From Riptortus pedestris (taxonomy: Eukaryota > Arthropoda > Insecta > Hemiptera > Alydidae), in contig CM032230.1 in the NCBI GenBank assembly GCA_019009955.1, positions 34,744,501-34,808,500 of the forward strand: a DNA stretch of 64,000 nucleotides, read 5' to 3'. Below are positions 58,896-64,000 of the stretch, one piece after another. Within the stretch, counting starts at the first letter, position 1, and each line of letters opens with the position of its first letter. The position numbers and the translations under genes are program-made. The notes below the pieces were generated by a model that made no database searches, was not told the DNA's origin, and saw nothing but the letters and a program-made list of their open reading frames with translations.

Positions 58896-59026
58896 TATAC
58901 AGTTTTGAACGGACCTGATTATCGTCATCTCCTAGGTAAGATCGATGGACATTTGAGGAAAGTATTAGAAAATCGCGTTACGAGTACAACCTCAATAGCT
59001 GATTTCCCTTCAGGGAAATCTGCTAA
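58415..59026 (+). mobile_element. HX copy, complete, 612 bp
   Basis: AAAAGTCCGTCACGCAGG opens the copy. The short module (TTACGAAAGCCGAACAGTTACTGCCGAACTAGC), AT-rich block and C-rich block follow. ATTGCGACC is joined directly to ACGGTAACAG (CGCTAGAG lost). (TA)n follows (58836-58899), then the 3' block, GATTTCCCTTCAGGGAAATC and TGCTAA. Confidence 0.94.
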
Positions 59027-59095
59027 AACGAAAGAAACCGAGCTTCAAATAAATTAGATTAAATAAATAATCCCAAGTATCAAAAAGTGGAAGTT

Positions 59096-59215
59096 TATAA
59101 ATATGTATTTATTATACAGAACTATGGAGAATTGGCTCTTCTTAAAGATGAGGGAATACCCAAATCCAAAACAAAAACAAGTAAACAAAATAACAAAAAT
59201 GGAACACACATAATA
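59096..59215 (-). mobile_element. Possible retroposon 3' end
   Basis: TATTTATTATACAGAACTATGGAGAATTGGCTCTTCTTAAA resembles the reverse complement of 26105-26175 (GCAACTATGGCGACTTTTCTCTTCTTA) and is followed by A/C-rich sequence as at 4.6 and 23.3 kb. A 116-codon plus-strand frame (59087-59437) overlaps it and has no recognised domain. Confidence 0.35.
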
Positions 59216-59593
59216 ATATTAAGAACAAAACTAAGAGAACGGAACACCGTTTATAAATTAAAAATATTATTGCTAGTTTATACAAAACATGAGATTATTT
59301 ATCGTTTATCAATAAAAAATAAATATTCTCATGTTGTATATTTATTAGCAATACGTTATGGCTTAATCATGAGAATGGTAGACAAACAAACAGTCGGAGG
59401 CAGACCAACAGACGAAATGGTTAAATATTCAGTTTAAACGGACGAGTTAAAACCGAACATCAATTAATTATTAAAAGCAAAGTTATTATTACTGCTATTA
59501 TGCTGTCAAACTTCAAGGCCGCAAGAATTCTTATCATTGCTCAGTTTGAATATATTTTTCTGTTCACATTCACTTCAGTACCCATTATCACAA

Positions 59594-59662
59594 GCATAGC
59601 TAGGATGGTAATTGGTAGATAACTTGTTCTGATCAGCCATAGTTTCCTGTGGACGTTAGTTT

Positions 59663-59717
<55 letters not shown>
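59594..59717 (+). mobile_element. SINE 3' fragment and (TA)n
   Basis: AGCTAGGATGGTAATTGGTAGATAACTTGTTCTGATCAGCCATAG matches the SINE body, then GTGGACGTTAGTTTAAAA at the tail position. A (TA)26 tract follows at 59666-59717 where other copies have AATAAA repeats. Confidence 0.6.
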
Positions 59718-59719
<2 letters not shown>

Positions 59720-59837
59720 CCATAATCTTCAATAATGGAACTTTAACTTTCGTCTGCTTATTTTTTCATTTAAAATAACTTAATAAGTTTAGAAATACAC
59801 CACTTTATTTCATAGTCATACAATACAATAATCCATT

Positions 59838-60372
59838 GTTGTCATACCTGTCGGTGAAGGATGTCGTCTCTGGTTCATGATCGAGCACAGCTGTCAAGCA
59901 AGAGCTTTCGATGTGAAGGCACCATCTTCAACCCCGTCAAAAGTGCGTCACGAAGGGGCTCCGTAAACTAAGCAGATTTCCCATGTGAAGTTTTACAATA
60001 GAGAAATTTAACGAGAGCTGAGCAGTCAAACGGCCGAAATGGCTTTTGGCGGGAAAGTCACTCTCGTCCGTAGCCACCCAGATTTAATAAAGATGCAAAT
60101 ATCTTGGTTAATATTCAATATAGAGAATAAATGTATATAACAATATTTATAGTAACTTTAATTTACAATAAGATTGATTCTGTACACTTTTTCGATCTGA
60201 TGTATAGTAACGGAGATATTTCGAATTTTCGAAAATCCTCCCCTCTAAACCCCCCCCCCCCTCCCACTGGTCCGAACCGTGAACGAACTTGATCTTTCTC
60301 TTTACACAAAACGACGAAATGTTGAGTTTGGTAACGATCAAACAAAAATTGCGACCGCTAGAGCGGTAACAG

Positions 60373-60427
<55 letters not shown>

Positions 60428-60615
60428 TATATATATACACAGTTTTGAACGGACCTCATTTTCGTCATCTTCCAGGTAGGATCGAAGGATATTTGAAGAA
60501 ATATTTCGAAAATTCGGTCATGAGTACATCCTCAATAGTTGTACTGAGATGTACATCGACAGGTATGACAACAGTATCATTTATATTGGCGGTTCCAACC
60601 CTTTATTTGATTTAC
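59838..60615 (-). mobile_element. R181 retroposon in the 3' LTR, split by HX
   Basis: The duplication CAATAATCCATT is found at 59826-59837 and 60616-60627 (12 bases, exact). Subtracting the HX insert leaves about 183 bases, matching the 181-base copy at 15867. On the minus strand it runs GTAAATCAAATAAAGGG to ...GACAGGTATGACAAC and includes GTTGAAGATGGTGCC...CATCGAAAGC. It contains an internal inverted pair (GTTGTCATACCTGTCG/CGACAGGTATGACAAC). Confidence 0.88.
59944..60538 (+). mobile_element. HX copy inserted in R181, lacking the 3' hairpin
   Basis: The left junction is CCCGTCAAAAG|TGCGTCACG and the right junction CCTCAATAG|TTGTACTGAG. The uninterrupted R181 copy (15949-15969, read in reverse) gives CCCGTCAAAAGTTGTACTGAG. 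The insertion is therefore exact, with no loss of host sequence. All internal blocks are present, including GCGACCGCTAGAGCGGTAACAG and (TA)n at 60377-60440. The last roughly 30 bases (palindrome and CTAA) are missing. The leading AAAAG is shared by host and element, so the true left edge lies at 59939-59944. Confidence 0.92.
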
Positions 60616-60723
60616 CAATAATCCATTCTTTACATAGTCATACTTTACAATGATTCATTCTTTAGTTTTACACATGTACCTTTTTTTTATCGTATGTTAA
60701 ATACAATGTTTCAATATACTACA

Positions 60724-60740
60724 ACTCTCCCCCTTTAAAG
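60724..60740 (-). promoter_or_regulatory. Polypurine tract of the LTR element
   Basis: The minus strand reads CTTTAAAGGGGGAGAGT immediately before the 3' LTR start (TGTAGTATATTG). This is where plus-strand DNA synthesis is primed in LTR retrotransposons. Confidence 0.8.
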
Positions 60741-61458
60741 AAACTGGGAAAACCACTTGATAGCAACTTCCTTGGTTAGTCGGTACAGAAATCCCACTAC
60801 ACCAGTTTTCCTGGGTTTGTTCAGCGTACTGAACGCCAACACTGTCTTTTCCCTCTAATTAAATACTCCCAAATGTAATATCAAACGATCTAGCCAGTCA
60901 TTAACTCAATAATTCATTTTTTAAAACTATTGTAAAATTTATATCTGTTAGCAAACTTGGATTTCCTACCTATAAAAGTCCGTCACGCAGGGGCTGCGTA
61001 AACTAAGCAGATTTCCCACGTGAAGTTTTACAATAGAGAAATCTGCCTAATAACAGCTGTAGTAGTAAGAAACCTCTAAACCTATTCACGAGGGACGAAT
61101 AGTTACGAAAACGGCCGCCAGAGCTCACGGCGGAAAGTCCGAACATAGCCACTGCTGCCGAGCACATGCAGAATACAAATGCAAATATCTCAGTTAATAT
61201 TCAAGATACAGAATAAATGTATAGAACAATATTTATAGTAAATTTAATTTGCAATAAGATTGATTCTGTAATATTTTTCGATCCGACGTATAGTAACGGA
61301 GATATTTCGAATTTTCGAAAATCCTCCCCTCTAAACCCCCCCTCCCACAGGTCCGATTTCAGCCATTAACGAACTTGATCTTTCTTTTTACATAAAACGA
61401 CTAAATAACGAGTTTGGTAACGATTAAACAATAATTGCGACCGCTAGAGCGGTAACAG

Positions 61459-61505
<47 letters not shown>

Positions 61506-61952
61506 GTTTTGAACGGACCTCATTTTCGTCATCTCCTGGGTAGGATCGATGGACATTTGAAGAAAAATTTCGAAAATCGCGTCATGAGTACAACCTCAAT
61601 AGCTGATTTCCCTTAAGGGAAATCTGCTAAAATGTCCAAGACAATCCACAATACCTTCTAAATTTGTATCACAAGGTGAAACAGGTATTAATAAATTCTT
61701 CACTAGCCTAAAAGCATCTTTTGTGAATGAATTTAAGTGGGTAGCCTTTTTATGCTCCTCGTTTGCAATATTATTACACAAAAAATACTGGTGTAATTGT
61801 ATTTTAAAAAAAGTCCAATCAGTTTTTAATGAAAATTCTCTTACATGACCAATACAATTTCGGCTAATCACATTTTTACTCTCTTCTACTCCAGCTTTAC
61901 CATTTGGAGGATTGTTTTTCTTCCGTCCCCTTATTTTTTTTTGTTCTCCCAT
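60741..61952 (-). pseudogene. gag of the LTR element, interrupted by HX and frameshifted
   Basis: Starts with ATG at 61952, 23 bases after the 5' LTR. A basic N-terminus (MGEQKKIRGRKKNN) is followed by a segment with DWTFFKIQLHQYF, AFRLVKNLLIP and VDCLGHF. This pattern (W..f...L.qYf...ni......K...fL, then L..P, then LxxHF) is the N-terminal capsid-like region of Ty3/Gypsy Gag in invertebrates. The frame is cut at 61630 by an HX copy. On the other side (60973 downward) the same frame continues with IGRKSKFANRYKFYNS, the expected 'K..FanR..Fy' stretch. It then meets a stop at about 60914 and frame changes. No CCHC knuckle, protease or RT is present. Not functional. Confidence 0.82.
60974..61630 (+). 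mobile_element. HX copy inserted in gag, complete, 657 bp
   Basis: AAAAGTCCGTCACGCAGG to GATTTCCCTTAAGGGAAATC then TGCTAA, with all blocks present: the 'TAATAACAGCTGTAGTAGTAAG' module, AT-rich block, C-rich block (ACCCCCCCTCCCAC), GCGACCGCTAGAGCGGTAACAG, (TA)n(CA)n and the 3' block. Because gag reads through both flanks in one frame, the target can be reconstructed as ...CTAT-AAAA-TGTCC. Left and right flanks each show AAAA, so the element inserted at an A4/T4 site. It contributes four of the eight A residues if there is no target duplication. Best reference copy for the standard form. Confidence 0.97.
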
Positions 61953-61975
61953 TATTTTTTAATCCTCGTCGCCAA
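61953..61975 (-). promoter_or_regulatory. Primer-binding-type site and gag leader
   Basis: After the 5' LTR end (...ATACA) the minus strand reads TTGGCGACGAGG, a TGGCGA-type primer-binding site position, and reaches the gag ATG after an A-rich leader. The primer tRNA was not determined. Confidence 0.65.
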
Positions 61976-62257
61976 TGTATTCAAATAGACCACTTCATTT
62001 TCATAGTCATACAATGCAATATCCATTCTTTACATAGGCATACAATACAATGATTCATTCATTTGTTTTATTAGCGACGTACTCATTAAATAAAATCCTT
62101 AGTCCCACCCTAGCTAGAAAAAGATGGTAACCTGTAGATAACCCGTCCTAATTAGCCATAGGAGCATAAAGAGGACGTTAATAAATAAATTAGCATCATT
62201 TGTATTAGACACATATCTTTCTATCATATGTTAAATACAATGTATCAATATACAACA
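61976..62257 (-). repeat. 5' LTR, interrupted by a SINE
   Basis: TGTTGTATATTGATACATTG at 62257 through to GTGGTCTATTTGAATACA at 61976, colinear with the 3' LTR over about 165 bases. A plus-strand SINE fragment occupies 62076-62190. Confidence 0.85.
62076..62190 (+). mobile_element. SINE, 5' truncated, in the 5' LTR
   Basis: ACTCATTAAATAAAATCCTTAGTCCCACCCTAGC, then GTAACCTGTAGATAACCCGTCCTAATTAGCC and GAGGACGTTAATAAATAAAT. This is the 3' half and tail of the SINE family. ATTAGC is found on both sides (62070-62075 and 62189-62194), a possible short target duplication. Confidence 0.85.
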
Positions 62258-63695
62258 GTTTATAATCATAAGTTCCTCCTGCTAGGTTTTTAGGTTTATT
62301 TTGAGTTAGTTTTTAAAAGTTGTATTTTAAATATCTAGGAGGACGAAACGTTAGCTATGAAACAATAGTGCTGATGAGACCCTTTATTTGGTAAATACTT
62401 TTAACGGTCTCAGTAAGGAAAATTTAAAAAAAAAAAATTGTATTTTCCTTGTTTAGATGAATAAATCATATTTTATGATTTTTAATTTCCCTCCTACATT
62501 TTTACATGTCCGGAATTCAAAATAAATACATTAGAAATGAAAACAAAAATACATTTGGGTAATTGTGAGTGTATAAAGAATGGTTATAAAGGCTGAAGGA
62601 TTGATTTATCCTTATTGAAGAGCAGAGAGGCAATATCCTTGGAGTCCTGTGTTATCCGGGTCGTCCTTGTCCAGGATATGAGATCCTTGGCTCATGAGGA
62701 CCACTCCACTATATGGCATCTCTCCTCATACCGACTAAACTTTCTAATTTATCCTACCACAAATATTAGTAAAGTCCCTTCCATTTACTATAATCCTTAA
62801 ATTTGTAGTGCTCTGTTCTGTGTTTCTCCTACTAATGCAGAAATATTTTCTTTGAGACAATTTGTGTCTCATTTCTGAAAAATGTAGTATCGTTTAGGAT
62901 TGAAAAATGTTTATTTTAACACAAGGAAGCATTTGAGTCCATTTCATCTCCATTTTTGGGGGGGGTTACAGGAATTTACCCGAGATTTCGCTCACATAGT
63001 CTATGCATACTTAAGATCCTATGGATTTAATTAAGTAGTGATACCACTAGCAATAATGAGAAATCAATGAATTTATTATTAATCTGTCACTGAAGTTTTC
63101 CCAATTTATGAAAATAAATTTCATAATATCCAATAGACGTACAGTAGTACAACGTTAAGTGCATACTAGATTTTATCAGAATAGAACGAATAGCTCCGGA
63201 GATTTATTGCGAAAAAGAAATATCACATCAGGTCTTATTTTATTAAAAAAAATTGTTGAAAATGGACAAACATTTCCGTGAAATATCTTAACCTTATCTT
63301 TGTTTTATAAAATGTGGGAAATTCATTTAGATATCTATTAATTTGGCAATTTCTTTATTCAAAGATTCTACGACGAACATTTATTTAGCTAGGAAGCTAT
63401 TTCTGAAAGGCTATAACTATTTAATTTGTGGTAAGAAAATTCATAAATTAATGAGATTTTTGTCCGGATCACGGGCACTCATTGTATGCACTAAATCAGA
63501 AATACCAAACAGTTTACATTTGCATCATCTATGATTTTATTTCAATTTTTGCAAATTTATTTTGAAAGAGTAGTTATAATTAACTACAAATCCCTAGCCT
63601 TCCATATTTTTTTTTAGTTATAGTTTTTTATTTTTACTTTCTTATCTTTATTCCTATTTTATAATGCACCCCTTTATAAGATAAGCATATGTAAG
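62258..63695. other. No gene recognised
   Basis: AT-rich unique DNA. 62330-62420 has CGAAACG, CTGATGAGACC and GGTCTC words (see rejected list). Open frames at 62615-62800 and 63343-63534 have no motif. Confidence 0.5.
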
Positions 63696-64000
63696 CAGGG
63701 GCGGCGTCACCCTTTTGAGGTAAGATGATTTTTTTTTCTTTTTTTTTTTTTGTGAATTATATACTTTTTTTTCTTTAAGATGTAATTAATTTACAGGGTT
63801 CTATAAAATAAGAAATAAAAATACAATTAATTAGTTGAATTAATTGAATGTATTAGTCATCAAATGTGTGGGTAAAAAGATAATTGAAGCATTTTCCTGA
63901 ATATCTATTCAGCAATGCCATCAATAATGCTTTAATATTCATTTTAAACACCTTTTCTGATGAATATTCAAAATTAAGACAGCAATTGTATTCGCTCACA
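63696..64000 (+). mobile_element. Possible hAT-type element, left end
   Basis: CAGGGGCGGCGTCACCC at 63696 has the form of a hAT left terminal repeat (CAGGGGCGG...). What follows is AT-rich and runs to the window edge, so no right end or 8-bp duplication can be checked. Tentative. Confidence 0.3.

Larger units (their letters stand above)
59786..60723 (-). repeat. 3' LTR, interrupted by R181 and HX
   Basis: On the minus strand it starts TGTAGTATATTGAAACATTG right after the purine tract. It runs to GAATGGATTATTG (60616), is interrupted by R181, resumes at TATTGTATGACTATG and ends near GTGGTGTATTTC. The 5' LTR gives TGTTGTATATTGATACATTG...GAATGGATATTGCATTGTATGACTATG...GTGGTCTATTTG. The two LTRs differ at many sites, so the insertion is not recent. 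Confidence 0.85.
59786..62257 (-). mobile_element. Compact Ty3/Gypsy-type LTR retrotransposon carrying four nested insertions
   Basis: On the minus strand: 5' LTR (62257-61976), TTGGCGACGAGG primer-binding-type site, gag from 61952, a purine tract AAAGGGGGAGAG (60727-60740) and 3' LTR (60723 to about 59786). Without insertions the LTRs are about 165 bases and the interior about 0.6 kb. There is no protease, RT, RNase H or integrase, so it is a deletion derivative or a non-autonomous form. A SINE sits in the 5' LTR, HX in gag, and the R181 retroposon in the 3' LTR, itself split by a second HX. TAAAC adjoins both outer LTR ends, a tentative 5-bp target duplication. Confidence 0.85.

Noticed and set aside
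59087..59437. 116-codon plus-strand frame rich in K, T and N
   Set aside because: AT-rich composition, no motif, and part of it overlaps a repeat-like segment.
62330..62415. Hammerhead ribozyme (CGAAACG, CTGATGAG, GACC...GGTC words)
   Set aside because: The order and spacing do not fit: no GAAA directly follows the stem after CTGATGA, and the CGAAAC lies upstream.

Overview
This window looks like non-coding DNA from an AT-rich eukaryote, most likely an arthropod and probably an insect. No intact host gene was found. Nearly all long open frames are low-complexity or lie in transposon copies. The insect-like signals are Tc1-like and hAT DNA transposons, an I-superfamily LINE with RNase H, a compact Ty3/Gypsy-type LTR element, a tRNA-derived SINE, and a very abundant small element that resembles the Helentron-associated elements (HINE/DINE-1 type) of insects. 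The species cannot be named from sequence alone.

The dominant feature is one short interspersed family, called HX here, with about 40 whole or partial copies on both strands. A full copy is about 0.57-1.0 kb. It starts AAAAGTCCGTCACGCAGG, forms a small hairpin (ACGCAGGGGCTGCGT), and carries a subterminal GCAGATTTCCC. After that come an AT-rich block, a C-rich block, GCGACCGCTAGAGCG, a (TA)n or (TG)n microsatellite, and a conserved 3' block. The copy ends in the palindrome GATTTCCCTTAAGGGAAATC followed by TGCTAA. The subterminal inverted repeat (GCAGATTTCCC/GGGAAATCTGC), the 3' hairpin, the CTAA end, the internal microsatellite and the absence of an obvious target duplication together fit a non-autonomous rolling-circle element.

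Layout. 0.1-0.8 kb holds a ~125-bp minisatellite. 2.4-14.5 kb is dense in HX copies, a LINE remnant (10.0-10.7 kb) and a Tc1-like element nested in an HX microsatellite (11.9-12.5 kb). 14.5-21 kb is mostly unique AT-rich DNA with one 181-bp retroposon flanked by a target-site duplication. 21-30 kb is HX copies plus an inverted-repeat MITE. 30-34 kb is mostly unique. 34.15-34.7 kb is a hAT remnant with the transposase C-terminus. 36.0-37.2 kb is a repeat with an internal ~300-bp tandem array. 42.8-43.3 kb is a second LINE RNase H remnant. 48-62 kb is the richest part: HX copies in tandem, a complete 225-bp SINE with a 14-bp target-site duplication, and a five-element nest.

The nest (59.79-62.26 kb) is the most informative locus. 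A compact LTR retrotransposon on the minus strand carries a SINE in its 5' LTR, an HX copy in its gag frame, and the 181-bp retroposon in its 3' LTR. That retroposon is itself split by another HX copy. The interrupted gag frame and the intact retroposon copy at 15.87 kb both act as empty sites, so HX boundaries can be read directly without an assembly of another individual.
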